Shown here: positions 22,306 through 36,599 of the stretch, piece by piece
Numbering within the stretch: position 1 is the first letter of the stretch
Layout of the letters: the number at the start of each line of letters is the position of its first letter
Assembly: GCA_002270565.1 (NCBI GenBank)
Contig: NQMI01000095.1
Location: forward strand, 1 to 64,000
Direction: 5' to 3'
Source of the DNA: Stenocarpella maydis
Taxonomy: Eukaryota > Ascomycota > Sordariomycetes > Diaporthales > Diaporthaceae
DNA: 64,000 bases
Translations under genes and position numbers: made by a program
The notes under the pieces: model-generated
Told to the model about the DNA's origin: nothing
Databases searched by the model: none
The model's input: only the letters and a program-made list of their open reading frames with translations

Positions 22306-25139
22306 GGGGTTTCTCTTTTATGCTGCATGACAAGTCAAAACCGTACTGCATTTGGGATCCGGGCTGGCGTAAAATATGGTTTACTGCGGAAGGTTGAGAG
22401 GCTGCGTTTGTGCGGGCTAGATATTCTTCCCTGCGAGGAGAGGAAGTAGCTTCGACTCAGTCAGATCGGATTCTAATCCATGGGGTTTACTACGCGGATC
22501 ACTTGACAGTGCCAGTGGAAGCGGCAGTGAAATGTGCAGAACGACAAAGTGGGCACATCCCTGAAGGCCTTTCTTGAATCGTCGTCATAATGTGGGAGGG
22601 CGTGCGCTAACAAGGCCCATGACTCTCGAGTAGACTTGGGTGTGAAGCCTCCCGGAACCTCGAGGACGAGTCAGCTGTGACCCTGCCCAGACACCGGTGC
22701 CGGCCTCGAGACCAGCGGCGATTGTCGCTGGTCGGCGGTGGCAGCCAAACTGTCAGGACATTTCACCGCCGGGTGTCTACTAGATAGTGGCAGAGGCGAG
22801 CCCGTCTGCTGGTTCATATCACTTCCCACGGCACCTTGTCCCTGAGCGTGCAAATTCCTGCAAACTGCAACACAGACTATATGTGATCGCGCAACATCAT
22901 TCCTGGCCGTGACAGCGCTCAGTAGGCCAAAATTCTACAACAGGTTTGGCGAGTCTACGAGTAAGTCGGATAGTAAGACAGCTGGAACTGAGACTCGTGC
23001 CCAAGCTTTTAATCTTGGTGGCGAGTGGGCCTCTACTTGGTTGACGAACGCCGAAGGTTCCCCAGCCCTCCGTGGTCAGGGTGCTATTTCAATCCTTGAT
23101 GAGTCACTCTCGATATAGCGGGCTGTCCGGCACGACCACACAGAGGATGGTTCTAGACCTGTTCTGCAGTCAAACTGTCAGCGAGGAGACGGGCTGAATG
23201 CAGGCCGCATCAACTGTACGAAGGGTGTGTGCCGATGACAGGAAGAGTGGGCCTGATCCCATCTTATCAAGGCCAGAGATGGGCCTGCTCCTGAGATAAG
23301 GACATCAGGGGGAGTGAGAACCAGCCCCAATATCATGCAGTGTATGTGTACCCTATACAACACCCAAGTGCAGTACTGCGGTACAGGCACGGCCAGGAGT
23401 CAGCCCTGCCAGAAGACGAAGGCAACTGCTTCATGGTGTCTGAGACTCGGTCATTCGTCACTCCGTGTACCCCGTACTAGGTCTGCGGTAGCCAAGATGA
23501 TGGGACAACGATGTGGCAAGGTGATGTGACAGCCAGCTTGGGGGACAAAAGAACAAAAGCTGATGATAACAACACACACATGCCCCCGCCTAATAACTGC
23601 GTCACAACCGTCGAGTCTGAGCGTTTCGGGGGGGGGGGCGGAGAGGGCCATAGCTGCAGATTGGAATGCCTTCCAAGGCCGAAAGGGGCCAAGGCTTGAG
23701 CAAGAGCGCAAGTCTGCGGGAGCTTATTATGCTTGACGAGATTGTACTTCGTACCCTGTAGGCTATGTGGGCTGTTGTAATAGATACATATACATATACT
23801 AAGACGGCACAGCTGCACGAGTCGCCAGCAACCCCCCCCCCCTCCTGCACGTCTTCTGGAGAGCAACAGAAAGCTGGGCAGGGCCTGCAGAGCTGGAGGG
23901 ACACGGACGGAGAGGAGAATGTTGTTGTTCGTCATTTGTGTGAAACGATCGTCATCGGGTAACGCTACGGGTTGCAAGCCGGTGAGGGGCAGCCGACTGC
24001 AGGTACCTGGACCCTCTGAGCATCGTATCTCGGGTAGTACAGGAAGGTAGATGTGCTGTTCCTCAATCTTAGTTAGGCTGTTATCTCGCTGGTGGGGGTC
24101 GACGTTCCATACAATCAAGTAACTTGTCAACGACATCAGCAACAGGCCCATCACGGCTGTTGTTCAGCTGTCTGTCTCACCACCCTCCCGCTCTTCCTCC
24201 CTCCCTCTCCCCTCTGACCGACAGACAACCTCATCCGCCGGTACCGCGTCTGGTGTTTTCTGTCAGACCACCTAGCCTTTGGTTTGGATACTCGTCGTAG
24301 ACTGGGCTCCCTTGACCTACTCAGCGCCAAACACTACCACATCACTGCATTGTTGGGCGCCCATTCGTCCCATCATTTACTCATCATCACTCTCTTTGTG
24401 TCGACCACATCCCCACCCCCCGGCAACGCTCCGACAACAGGACCGATCGATCCTACACACGTGGTGCTCCCCTCTGTACAAGACACAGCACAACCTCCTT
24501 GCTTGACGAACTGCTTTACCCTCTCTGCTGTCATTCCTGACACATGGTTATACTTCCTGGGCCCTCGAGTCCTCCAGGGTTGCGCTTTGACTATATACGT
24601 TTAGTCATTCCTGGTCGTCTTGACGACATCCCTACCGGGTCCCTTGCTCCGAATTACACCCGTACGGACCCGACATAGCTACGTGCTCTATTAGTCGCCT
24701 CCGTTCGACTCGACCCTGTCTCCACTATCAGTCTCATACTTCGCGAAAGTGGCTCTGTGACCACCACTATCGCATCTCCCCGTCGCTGTGGTGCGCATCG
24801 CCTCACTTATACCCGCTCCCGTGGGGACGGAACCCCGACGCACAAGGCACGATCCACTCATCATGCCATCTCGCGCCTAAACATCGCAGCCCTCGCTTGA
24901 CACGGCAGTTTGCTGTCCGTCTTCGACATAAGGTCTCGATAGAATCCTGTTGCAGGTCAAGCACTTCTGCTTTACACGACTCCCTGCGACACGACATCAC
25001 GCACTCCACCAAGAGCGACTCGCCGTATCCGTCCCGCCTCCTTACATAGACCCCACAGCATCTTGACGACACGACTGCAATACCGCCCTCTGATCTACCC
25101 AACCGTTTCCATATATTATATTGTACACTACGGTATAGG
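22306..25139. other. Intergenic, with long pyrimidine-rich leader of the next gene
   Basis: No coding frame with family features. A G-run at about 23629-23637 and a C-run at about 23831-23840 create apparent minus-strand ORFs. From about 24175 the sequence becomes C/T-rich and CA-rich up to the ATG at 25140, as in long fungal 5' untranslated leaders. The transcript of the next gene may therefore begin several hundred bases upstream of its ATG. Confidence 0.45.
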
Positions 25140-27041
25140 ATGGCCTTCCATCAACCTACGAGACAGGTCGCCCGGCGCATATCTCATGCGGTCGCCCCGA
25201 ACTCGGCGGACCTCGAGGCGCTTGCTCCCCGCCCTCCACTTACACAGTCCCGCGACGAGTCGCAAACCTGGGTCCTATTCTCCCCTGCCACCGACTCCGG
25301 AACCACCGTCTCCTATCTGTCCTCGGTACAAGACGAGCAGGCTACGCCTGGAAGGTCAAGGATAAGCGACATAGGGAGCCTGCAAACAATTGCACATTCC
25401 GACAACCTCTATTCCGAGTCTGCCAACTTTGATGTACCCGAGGAAGATGACGCCGTCGAAGACGATGCCGAGTTCGACAGCCTTGACAGCCACTTGCCAG
25501 ACTTCCTACATAGGGGTCAGCAGGGAGGGCAGGCACAGTCTACTACTATCCTGCCAGGTCATGATGGCCTGGGTAGTTTTAGGCTAGACACCCAAGGGTT
25601 GGGCACCGAGATGCAGGAGACCATTTACCAGTTTGAGCGTTACAATCCCCGCAGGGTAAAGAGACGACGAGAGAGTCTTGAGCTCGGACAACTCGCCTTG
25701 GAGAGCGAGGAGGCGCAGGACGCCGATAGGAGGCGGCGCATCGAGGAATGGCGCCTCGAGCAGAGCCGGGCACTGTTACAAGAGATCCAGAAGGAGACAA
25801 GACGCAGGAGAGATTCGGCTGTGTCTGCGTTGACAGACAGGCTAAGAAGAGGCAGCGAGGCAACTGTGGAGTCTGGGGCCGAGGCCGAGGCCGAGGATGC
25901 AGCGCTTAGCACAGCTGGCGACCAAGCTCCAGATGTCCCGATGGCTGGAACCGAGTGGCACGATCAGGACGCATCCGAGTTGGATCTCGGCGCAGGGGAG
26001 ACGGAAGAAGCTGGCTACTGGACGCGTATAACACGCAGCGTCATCCGCGACCTGATGGGCATCGACGACAAATTGCTTTGCGTCCTCTTCGGCGAGGCGC
26101 TCCCTGAGGACCTGGATCTTGACACGGACGACCTGTCATCCACGCCTCGGGCTACCGCACTTGGAAACAACGCGGTACATTCAGAGCCATCCTGGAAGCT
26201 TCAATTCCTAGACAGGATGGCGCGAGAGCTCGGTGATATAGTCGATCGGCTGTCCGCTCATCCGCATCCTGGTGCGTTTTCGACATATACGCGGATGCAG
26301 CAGATGCCGCTGCCTTATGCAGGACTGCCTGTCATTCCCGAGGCTGCGGCGGCGCCCCCACCATATAATTCTGTTCAGGCCGTGCCGACCGCCACGGAAT
26401 CGGATGAGGCCAAGAGGCATGCTCCTTCTCGGAGATCCTCAAATGCTGAAGAGAGCTCGATGTCTTCCATGCCTAAATTTCAACCCACATTGCAGGCAGT
26501 TCCTCATGCACAGCCAATCAATATACCCAGAACAAGGACTGCCGACGGCTCAGGCGAGGCATCTGGGGCAGAGAAGCTCACGGGTGCTTTCACCCAGCAA
26601 GAGTGGGAGCAGGATCTAGACATCAAGCTTGTCTTCCGGTATCTGCGCAACCGCTTCACCTCTTCCCGCGCCGCAGGCTCAAACCATTCCGGGCAATCAC
26701 AATCCGCCGCCCACAACACCTCCGCTCAGGATGCCGCAGCACGGGCGGCAGCCCGTGTGAGGCAACACCACCCCCTCGTCCGCGGTGTGCATTCTCATCA
26801 GAGACGGGCGTCGTTCAAGGTCAGCATGCCAGCAGGCGCGCCAAGCCAGCTCGTCAGGCACGCCAGTAGCTGCGCCAGCCAGAGCACCAAGAGGAGCGGG
26901 CGGCGAGGAAGTATGAGTGTCTCATCGCGACACTCAAGTAGGCATTACTGGGACATTGGCGCGCGTGACGGTGCCGGCAGCATCGGTACTGGGAGCATGA
27001 TCGCCAGCACGGGGCCAATGGGGAGCTGGGGAGAGGTCTAG
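25140..27041 (+). CDS. Conserved fungal protein of unknown function (633 aa)
   Basis: A single uninterrupted frame of 633 residues. It begins MAFHQPTRQVARRISHAV. An ordered-looking N-terminal part follows (WVLFSPATDSGTTVSYLSS, then RSRISDIGSLQ), an acidic patch EEDDAVEDDAEFDSLDSHLP, and a helical basic region at about 190-225 (RRIEEWRLEQSRALLQEIQK) likely to form a coiled coil. Next comes a short conserved-looking block YWTRITRSVIRDLMGIDDK, a PPPY sequence, and a Ser/Arg-rich disordered tail. The domain order matches a family I recall as conserved but uncharacterised in filamentous ascomycetes; I cannot name a function. No transmembrane helix or signal peptide is visible. The PPPY could bind WW domains, but this is speculative. 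The gene converges with DIM1. Confidence 0.8.
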   Translation: MAFHQPTRQVARRISHAVAPNSADLEALAPRPPLTQSRDESQTWVLFSPATDSGTTVSYLSSVQDEQATPGRSRISDIGSLQTIAHSDNLYSESANFDVPEEDDAVEDDAEFDSLDSHLPDFLHRGQQGGQAQSTTILPGHDGLGSFRLDTQGLGTEMQETIYQFERYNPRRVKRRRESLELGQLALESEEAQDADRRRRIEEWRLEQSRALLQEIQKETRRRRDSAVSALTDRLRRGSEATVESGAEAEAEDAALSTAGDQAPDVPMAGTEWHDQDASELDLGAGETEEAGYWTRITRSVIRDLMGIDDKLLCVLFGEALPEDLDLDTDDLSSTPRATALGNNAVHSEPSWKLQFLDRMARELGDIVDRLSAHPHPGAFSTYTRMQQMPLPYAGLPVIPEAAAAPPPYNSVQAVPTATESDEAKRHAPSRRSSNAEESSMSSMPKFQPTLQAVPHAQPINIPRTRTADGSGEASGAEKLTGAFTQQEWEQDLDIKLVFRYLRNRFTSSRAAGSNHSGQSQSAAHNTSAQDAAARAAARVRQHHPLVRGVHSHQRRASFKVSMPAGAPSQLVRHASSCASQSTKRSGRRGSMSVSSRHSSRHYWDIGARDGAGSIGTGSMIASTGPMGSWGEV

Positions 27042-27696
27042 GAAGGGCCTGGAGATGAGAGTGTAACGGTTCGTTAGTCGGATGATAACGACAGCATCGC
27101 TTGGGTGAAAGGCGCCTCTCTGGTTGCTTCTTTTTCTTTCCCTTTTTTTGTAATAGTTTTTCCATGGCATACATGAGTCAGAGCGCGGAACGGCCTGCTG
27201 GGGCAGAGTTATACACGATGGGAATACACGAACGAGAGAAGCATAAACTTATCTTGTACTTTGGGGCATACAACAGCATAGATTTAGCTCTAGTACTATG
27301 AGATATCCCAAGACCGATGTTCCTTGGATCTTGTATTACTGGCTTGCTAGGTTTGTAAGCTGGACGAAAAGGCTGAGACACCAGATATATCGTAATAGTG
27401 GCTCACCACAGCAATGAACAAAGTCTTGCCTTGTGGTATTCAAGTCGCTTGCCGTTAAGTTGTCCTTGAAGTTCTTCTCTTTGATTTCTCGTCCCGGTTT
27501 TAAGGAACAGATCTTGTCCCATTAGGTATCATGAAATCGCCACAAAACCAAGCAAAAGGCTTTCCCCGGCGCCCCCGTTATCTAGACCTCAACGCCGATA
27601 CAATGAAGCAGATGGACTCCTTTCTTTCCCCCATGAAGATAGCGCTATGCCAAAATTGACCAGGCCAAGATGGCCCCCACCCCCTCCGGCTGCCGC
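27042..27696. other. Convergent intergenic region
   Basis: Shared 3' flank of the 633-aa gene (+) and DIM1 (-), 655 bp, with T-rich stretches near 27128-27155 suited to 3'-end formation. No gene seen. Confidence 0.5.
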
Positions 27697-30060
<2,364 letters not shown>

Positions 30061-31830
30061 ATGTCGATCCGTATAGCTCTGGCAAACCCGCCCGAGTTCT
30101 ACACGAACCTCGATGTCATATCTGGAAAGATCATCCTGGGGATTGGCCGGCCCGAGCAGATAGGCGCTGTCATCGTCAAGCTCGAAGGGGAGTCCAAGAC
30201 AGCCCTGGGTGCCCCAGACGCAACTGATCTCCAACTCGGGGGTCCAAATCGACGCCGCGCAACCGTCACGGACAACTCCCAGACCCTCCATGAGAACCAC
30301 AAGATCCTCTACAGAGTCCAACAGGTCTTTCCTGGCGAGAATGTCCCCGCCTACGCCACGCCTGTCGTCCTCAACCCGGGTCAACATGAATGGCCCTTCA
30401 GCTTCAAAGTCCCCTTCAACAATGCCTGTGGGGATCCCAACGCCATGGTCAAGATCGGCGGCCTAGCTGGTGCTGGGGGCTTTGCAGGCCCAAGTTTCTT
30501 CGGCATGGGCGGCATCAGGCTGATGGACGGCAGCAAGCAGCTCCTTTACCCGCATGTCACCAAGACCCTGCCTCCGAGCTTCACGGGTTTCCCGAGGGAG
30601 GCAGAGATTAGGTACTATGTCAAGGTGACGATCCAACGGCCGGGCCTCTTCCGGGAGAACATAAGGCACCAGCTCGGATTCAAATTCATGCCCATCGAGC
30701 CGCCGCGTCCGCCACCCTCGAACCAGGAGGGATACGCCAGGCGTCCATTTACATTCACTCCCAGGAGCCCAGGGCTCAATGGGAAACCACAGTCGCAACC
30801 AAAGCGGCAGTCCGTGTTCAGTCGCAAGCAGAGCTCAGCCAACCTCGCAGCCAACGGCTCATCCTCAGACCCAGAACAACCCCCATCGGTAGAGGTCTCT
30901 GCACGGCTCCCACACCCGGCCATCCTCACGTGTAATAAACCCATACCGCTCCGTCTTCTCGCCAAGAAACTCGTGGCAACTAGTGCGGAATGCTACTTGG
31001 TGTCGCTTCAGATCGACCTTGTCGGCTCCACCGTCGTCCGATGTCAGGACCTCGTCAACACGGAGACAACACGCTGGGTGGTTGTTTCTCGGCACGGCCT
31101 TGCCGTACCGCTCCAGAGGGGACCCGGAGATGCTGTCGGCACTGAAACAGAGGTCAATAAGGTGCTGTGGAGCAGCAGTCCCCTGCCCAACACCGTCATG
31201 CCGAGTTTTATAACGTGTAATCTCAAGAGAACTTACGCACTGGAACTAAAGCTCGGTGTCAGCTGGGGCAAGCCACCAGGGGTGACGACTGCCATCCCTG
31301 ATGAGATGGCCTCGCAATCTTCTCTGCCCTCATTAAAGATGGGGAAGTCTAAAGGCAAAGGGAAGGATGTCTCCTACAACTTGGCGCATACCATGTTCCT
31401 GCCCCTGCACTTCAGCTCAGTCCAGGTCTACTCCGGCCTCGAGCCACCACCAAGCCTAGCAGAGGCCGCCATGAAGGGCCGCAGACAACAGACACAACAG
31501 AGACCGCCTGCCCGCCCCAGCCAGTCCTCGCCCACGCTCCCGCCGCGGCAGGAACGGCCGCACGACCCGCTCTACCCGCCACAGCTCCGGCCAGGGCAGA
31601 CTGCCACACAGGCGCAGGCGCAGGCACGGCAGGCAGCTGCGGGCTCTGCTGCTACCGCCGGTGGTGCCTCCGCTGAGGCCCCGCCGGCTTACGACGACGC
31701 GCCGCCGAGCTACGACGACGCGATGGCGGATGCCGTGGTGGAGCCCGTCGTGCCGAATGGCCGGGCGAGGCCCGCGTGGAGCGGGGTGACGAACGAGAAC
31801 TCTCCTGATAGCTTGCCAGGGAAGAATTAG
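30061..31830 (+). CDS. Alpha-arrestin (ART-type ubiquitin-ligase adaptor)
   Basis: A single frame of 589 residues. The N-terminal arrestin domain (about 1-195) opens MSIRIALANPPEFYTNLDVI and shows the typical strands GAVIVKLEGESKT and EWPFSFKVPF. The C-terminal arrestin domain (about 285-450) contains LTCNKPIPLRLLAKKL and an S/T-rich, basic segment. Two adjacent PPxY motifs, PPAY and PPSY (about 541-551), lie in the disordered tail. PPxY motifs recruit the WW domains of Rsp5/NEDD4-type E3 ligases, so the protein is likely an adaptor that targets plasma-membrane transporters or receptors for ubiquitin-dependent endocytosis. Which cargo it serves is not visible. The long Gly-rich loop near residues 140-160 (IGGLAGAGGFAGPSFFGMGG) within the arrestin fold is unusual. 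The start is the first ATG and directly begins the fold. Confidence 0.88.
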   Translation: MSIRIALANPPEFYTNLDVISGKIILGIGRPEQIGAVIVKLEGESKTALGAPDATDLQLGGPNRRRATVTDNSQTLHENHKILYRVQQVFPGENVPAYATPVVLNPGQHEWPFSFKVPFNNACGDPNAMVKIGGLAGAGGFAGPSFFGMGGIRLMDGSKQLLYPHVTKTLPPSFTGFPREAEIRYYVKVTIQRPGLFRENIRHQLGFKFMPIEPPRPPPSNQEGYARRPFTFTPRSPGLNGKPQSQPKRQSVFSRKQSSANLAANGSSSDPEQPPSVEVSARLPHPAILTCNKPIPLRLLAKKLVATSAECYLVSLQIDLVGSTVVRCQDLVNTETTRWVVVSRHGLAVPLQRGPGDAVGTETEVNKVLWSSSPLPNTVMPSFITCNLKRTYALELKLGVSWGKPPGVTTAIPDEMASQSSLPSLKMGKSKGKGKDVSYNLAHTMFLPLHFSSVQVYSGLEPPPSLAEAAMKGRRQQTQQRPPARPSQSSPTLPPRQERPHDPLYPPQLRPGQTATQAQAQARQAAAGSAATAGGASAEAPPAYDDAPPSYDDAMADAVVEPVVPNGRARPAWSGVTNENSPDSLPGKN

Positions 31831-33391
31831 TTGCTTTTTAATGGTGCATAGTCTTCAAATCAATACCCCGATTTACTCCTTTCGAAAATGATCCTCTTGC
31901 CGTGTTCATCCTGGTACTTGGCAGCTATAGCTGGAAAGCTTAGCACTCTTGGAGATAGTGAACAGACAGCTGAACACCGCTCGATATCTTGTGTGGATTG
32001 CGTAGCAAGATGTTCCAATTTATCAGTGATGCCGTAATTGCAGGTCAGACGAGCCCATGAGAGCCGGAAAAGAAACCAGCCACATCGCATTAAATCATGT
32101 CTCCCACTGATGGTTAGGCGGTGTCTGGAGTAATAAAATGACCGATCCGACTTTCGTGATGCTTCATAGAGCTAGCTACAGGGAGGATACAGCTGCAATG
32201 CCCATCATGCCAGGAAATGCCACTGAAAGCCCACTGAATAAGAACTAGGCATACTTCGATATCCTTTCCTACACGCGAGTGCACCACTGCGATAATACGG
32301 CTGCCACCGATGCGTTTCACTGCAATTCCTGTCCTGTGTTTCATTGCCGTTGCAGCGGATGCAGCTGCAGTGGCCAGGAGAGATTGTGTCTGCTAGGGAG
32401 GCAACTCCTGGGGCTGCAGTGCTCCAGCCGGCGTTGCGCCAACCTGGGATTATTGTCGAGCTGTCGAGCCCAACTAGCCGGTACGTGGAAGCCCGCGGTT
32501 ATCTGTAGAATGATTCATTCATCCCCCCCCCCCTTTTTTTTTTTTTTTTTTGGTGCATGGTTGCTGATCGTCGTCTTCGCGACACAGTTCTGCACGCAGC
32601 ACCCGCCGAACCAGACTGCTGGTATGGCACAGCTCAACCCGAATGCACCTCGCTTGCTGTTTATAACACAGAAATCAAATTCCATCCCAGAATGAGCCGG
32701 ATAGGTTTTGCGATAACCGAGTCGTTCCAATTTCGCAAAATCTTCTGCCCGGTCAGACTCACATCGGTGCCCGGGCCGTGCCAAATGGGCCAGGAGCTGG
32801 GCGTCTGCCTATTGATACAACGCTGGCAATCTAACCAACCTGGCACAGCTGCAGCTTTTGGAGAACTTGATGCTTTTGGTTCGAGGTCACGTCTTCAATG
32901 ACGTTAATCCTCCAGACTTTTGATTTTGTTACGGATTCAGGAACCTGTTGTACTCAAATAGCTATACGGAATGAGGCATCACGCAGGAAGTGCCAGGAGC
33001 ACTGAAGGTCAAGCCCACACATCAGGATGATGGCTTTGTTTTTTTCAAGGCTAGAACGGGACACTTACTTGCAAGCGCCCCGGGAAGTCAAAGTATCCAC
33101 TCTCGTTAAACCACATAGATATCATGCCTTAATTGTTTCGATTCAGTGTGTGATCCTGGGAGTCTGATACGCGTCATCGGCAAGAGCCCTCCTTCGCCTA
33201 TTCGAATTCTTGCATCAAATGCCTTTTGTGCTACCGCGATGGTGCCACATCTACCCCTGTGGGAGCGGATTAGGACGTTCATTAACACCGTGAGCTTCCA
33301 TACGGTGTACCTGCCATCTAATCCACGCCCCGGATGTATCAATCCTTTCTTTATCACAGAAGTCGCATTTCATGTCTCTCTGCAGGTGAAG
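31831..33391. other. Intergenic, no recognised gene
   Basis: No family signature on either strand. A C-run followed by a long T-run at about 32523-32552 is the most obvious local feature. The remainder has short frames only. Confidence 0.4.
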
Positions 33392-33896
33392 TTAATATAC
33401 ATAGTACTCTAGTGGCAGTATGTAGGCAGCAAGAGTGATATGTAGATGTACAATTAAGTTCGTTCGCCGTACCACCTCAGGCAAGTAGATGTTATCCTCA
33501 TTGAAGACAACATAGAGTCCCATCCGCCTATCCTGTTCGTTCGGAGTCTTTGAGAATGGCAGTAACTTAGTTCGGAGGTCGTGAAAGGCTGGAGGAGCCT
33601 CATTCGGAATGTCATCGTCTCGTAGCTCCCGTTGTGCATAAACCATAAACCAAGAGTATGTGATATAGGCTGTCGGCAGAAGTATAACCTTTGCGTTGCG
33701 GAATGACAACGCGCTAATTGTTCTTATCGCCTGCCTCGCCCATCTTCGAGAATAAGAGTTTGGACAGAGGATTATTTGGGTGATCAGGGTAGTAAGGAGG
33801 GACGCCGTCTGTTTGGCTAAGGCCATTGGCGACGAGGAAGGCATACAGAGTGGATACCGAGACTCGGAAGCCGCGGAGAACGGTGACTACGGGCAT
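33392..33896 (-). pseudogene. Decayed conserved fungal gene of unknown function
   Basis: Reading down from the ATG at 33896, MPVVTVLRGFRVSVSTL continues for 60 codons to an in-frame TAG after GDKNN. The frame stays coherent beyond it (RVVIPQRKGYTSADS) and then shifts to another frame that reads TYSWFMVYAQREL and RRMGLYVVFNEDNIYLPEVV. The two halves together look like one small conserved fungal protein whose name I do not know. The stop could be a C-to-T change of a CAG, as RIP makes, and the frame change needs an indel. An intron is possible but I see no suitable donor or acceptor. Position beside the repeat island is consistent with RIP leakage or gene decay. Confidence 0.5.
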
Positions 33897-34264
33897 CTTG
33901 AGGTCGAGCAGTCTGGCTTTGGCTAGGCTGGCTTCAGGAGGTCCGTAGTTGGGCGGAGGGCGAGTCCAAGTGAAGACAACGGAACATTGAATGAGGGAGC
34001 GGTTTGAGAGATGAGAGAAGTTAATGCCTGGTGGTACCTACCTGAGTGTCTGAGGGCACTTGACCACTGAGCAGGTGTTCCACTTTAATCCGACTTGTTG
34101 GCTTCTGAAAGTGGATAGGATTGGTCGTTATCTGGAGTTTTCTCACCACACAATTGAATTGAGCGTCCCACAATTGCAGTGTCAGTGATGGTCAAAGGAT
34201 AACCGCGATTGCTCAGACGAGGCATGCAGGCCTGAAGGAATGTTGCCTGCGCCGCCGCCCTGCG

Positions 34265-34735
34265 CTAGCTGGTTTGATGATTTTCCGTTGTTGCCATAAA
34301 GGTAGGCCCGGTGACCTTGAAGGAATGAAGCAACTTGATAACAGCGGGATGATCATGCTGACCAAGATACTCCATAACTTCTTGCTCGTTGGATTTCGTA
34401 TTCGAAATGTCGGCGCATAAGATCTTCAAGGCATAGTACTGGCCATCTTCGCTAGATTGAACTAACCAGACAGTTGCGAAGCCACCAGATCCCAGCTTAT
34501 GAATAACAGTGTACTGGGCAATCTGATCGCCAAGATTAACAGGATGAAAGCCGCTAGGAACGTACTTCTGAATATCCTCGTGCTCAGACTCATCCATGTA
34601 TAACGGACGGTACCTGATCTCCCTGTGGTGGCGTAGTTTCTTGGCTGGAGGGGGAGATGTCGAATGTTCCAAAGGTGGCGGCGGAGGTGACGTCTGGAAA
34701 GAGCTCGGCGACTCTGAATCTGGTGGCAGGTCCAT
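34265..34735 (-). pseudogene. SRPK-like protein kinase, N-terminal half
   Basis: From the ATG at 34735 the 156-residue product has a Pro/Ser-rich leader (MDLPPDSESPSS, PPPPPLEHST). It then has a segment typical of SR-protein kinases, EDIQKYVPSGFHPVNLGD, the Gly-rich loop LGSGGFATVWL, the ATP-anchoring Lys in ALKILCAD, and the subdomain IV stretch HPAVIKLLHSFKVTGP. It then ends abruptly at TAG. The hinge, catalytic loop and C-lobe are missing here. The missing part, from subdomain VI on, is found 9.6 kb away on the plus strand (44311-45321). SRPK kinases phosphorylate RS-domain splicing factors. Short fungal paralogues of this family are common in accessory regions. A broken gene is the best reading; a truncated independent copy is the alternative. 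Confidence 0.7.
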
Positions 34736-34849
34736 CGTGCACAATATTAGACAGACTAATTTCATTGTTAGAATCTTGAATGGTGGACAATTAAAGATTG
34801 CCCAGGCTCGGTATTTATTTAGAGTCCATGGAAGCAGCATGGGCTAATG

Positions 34850-36058
34850 CATGACTACCTAATTGATGCTACCTTTGCTGCTTAATTTAACTTTTTTATC
34901 ATTATTAAATATGATAAATTAACTTTAAGTTCCCTTTTTATTTAAATAACTAACTATTAATATAATAAAAATATAATAATCATAGCTAGTTCTTGGCTGA
35001 TAAATCTAGTAAGCGGGTTTATATTTAAGGGGCGTTTAAAGTAGAATTATTCTAAGTAATATATTACTAGTGATTAAAAGCTATTAAAGCTATTCTTAGG
35101 TGAATATTTAGATTAATTGGTAAAGAGCTATTCTAAGCTCTATTATCTAGTAGTAATAAGTGTGAGTTTATATAGTCTATCTTTTTAGCCTAGAGTGCTA
35201 GGAGTGCTAGTTGCGCCTGGTGATCTAGTATAAGGGAGTATCTGAAGCAAATATTGCTCTTATTATGCCTTGGTATAGGAATGCTAGGAGTGATTATTGT
35301 TCTAATTACTCTAGCTTACCTAATATCAGGTTATATGCTAGGCTGTGCTTATTTGTGCTACTTCCTTTTGATCTATTAAGTTAGCTAGATGGGCTTCTAG
35401 CTTACTTATAACTAACCGCTAGGTTTTATTTTTATTAAAGTTGTGATATTATCTCCTCTCTTTAATATTTCTTTGTTCTTAAAGCCCTCTAGAAGTTTCT
35501 TATCCTATTCCCTTTATATATTATTAAAAGATTCTTTTATTATTCCTTAGTTCTTAGTTATATCTTCTTAAATATTAAGTAGTTAGGTTAATAAGCCTTA
35601 TTCCTATAAGTTTAAAAAGTATTCTGCCTTAGCTAACCTAATTAATTAGAAAAATATTATTATTAAAACTATGCTTTATTCTTATTGTTTTAAGGTGAAT
35701 CATTTTTACTATTTTATACCTAAGTCTTTATAATATAGTAGGTATATATAGGCTTAGAAGTCTTATAATGGGAACTTTATAGCCTTATCTTATAAGTCTT
35801 ATTTATCTTAGTATTATTTTAGGGTGTTTGGGCTAATTCTTTTTTAGTAAAATGCTTGCTCTTTAAGTAAGAGTATTTAGAGAAAGAGGAGATTAATATA
35901 GAGGAGGAGTTATTTATCCTTTAAATAAAGCTTTAGATTATTATAGGTTATTTAGTATAGTTATAATATTAGAAGCATTAGGCTAAGGAATATTCCTCTA
36001 AGTTATTTTATTATAGCATTTAATTACTAGAGAAGGAAAATACTAAGGTTATATATTG
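34850..36058. other. AT-rich DNA, left part of the central repeat island
   Basis: Very AT-rich sequence with stops in every frame and no recognisable domain. It probably represents RIP-degraded transposon DNA older than, or truncated by, the chromovirus to its right. Confidence 0.5.
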
Positions 36059-36482
36059 TTATGAGCCAACACACATTGACGGCTGACTACCGCAGAAGAC
36101 AACCCCGCAGGTCGGGAAGTAACCCCTAAAAGGAGCGCCCTGCCTGATCCAATCAGTGACGCCATCTTATCAGGGTTAGGGTCCGGCTTGCAACGCTCGA
36201 TTGCGAGCCACACGAGCCCGCTCGAAGGATGAAGTATTGAGCCTTATGCAAAGGCTTGATGGCTCAGCGTGCGAGCCTGCGAGCCACTAAAGAGTTAGAA
36301 TATATATACGGATATAGTTATCACCACAGTAAATAGTTTTCATAGAACAGACTCTTTAGTCATCAATCTAAGTATTTAATCCCTATATTAGATAGCCTTA
36401 TAGCTAGTAATTATTATTAGTTAATGATATTACTTAATAACTGCCTAATAATATATTCTGAATATAAACCCTTAATCTTCCA
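36059..36482 (+). repeat. Candidate 5' LTR of the chromovirus
   Basis: Begins TGTTATGAGCC after AT-rich DNA, is more GC-balanced at its left, and contains a TATATATAC-type promoter motif near 36301. It ends near CTTCCA followed by GGTTTAGCATACTTGGG, a possible primer-binding region. No second copy is present to fix its limits, so the right border is approximate. Confidence 0.45.
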
Positions 36483-36599
36483 GGTTTAGCATACTTGGGA
36501 ACCCTTTAATTATTATATTTTAATAACTCTTGTTTATATATTGCTATATGGACTTTAAGCAATATTATATGTGGAACCCTTTATAATATTGGACTTCGG

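Noticed and set aside
23477..24154. 225-codon minus-strand open frame
   Set aside because: Runs through poly-G and poly-C tracts; composition is not protein-like.
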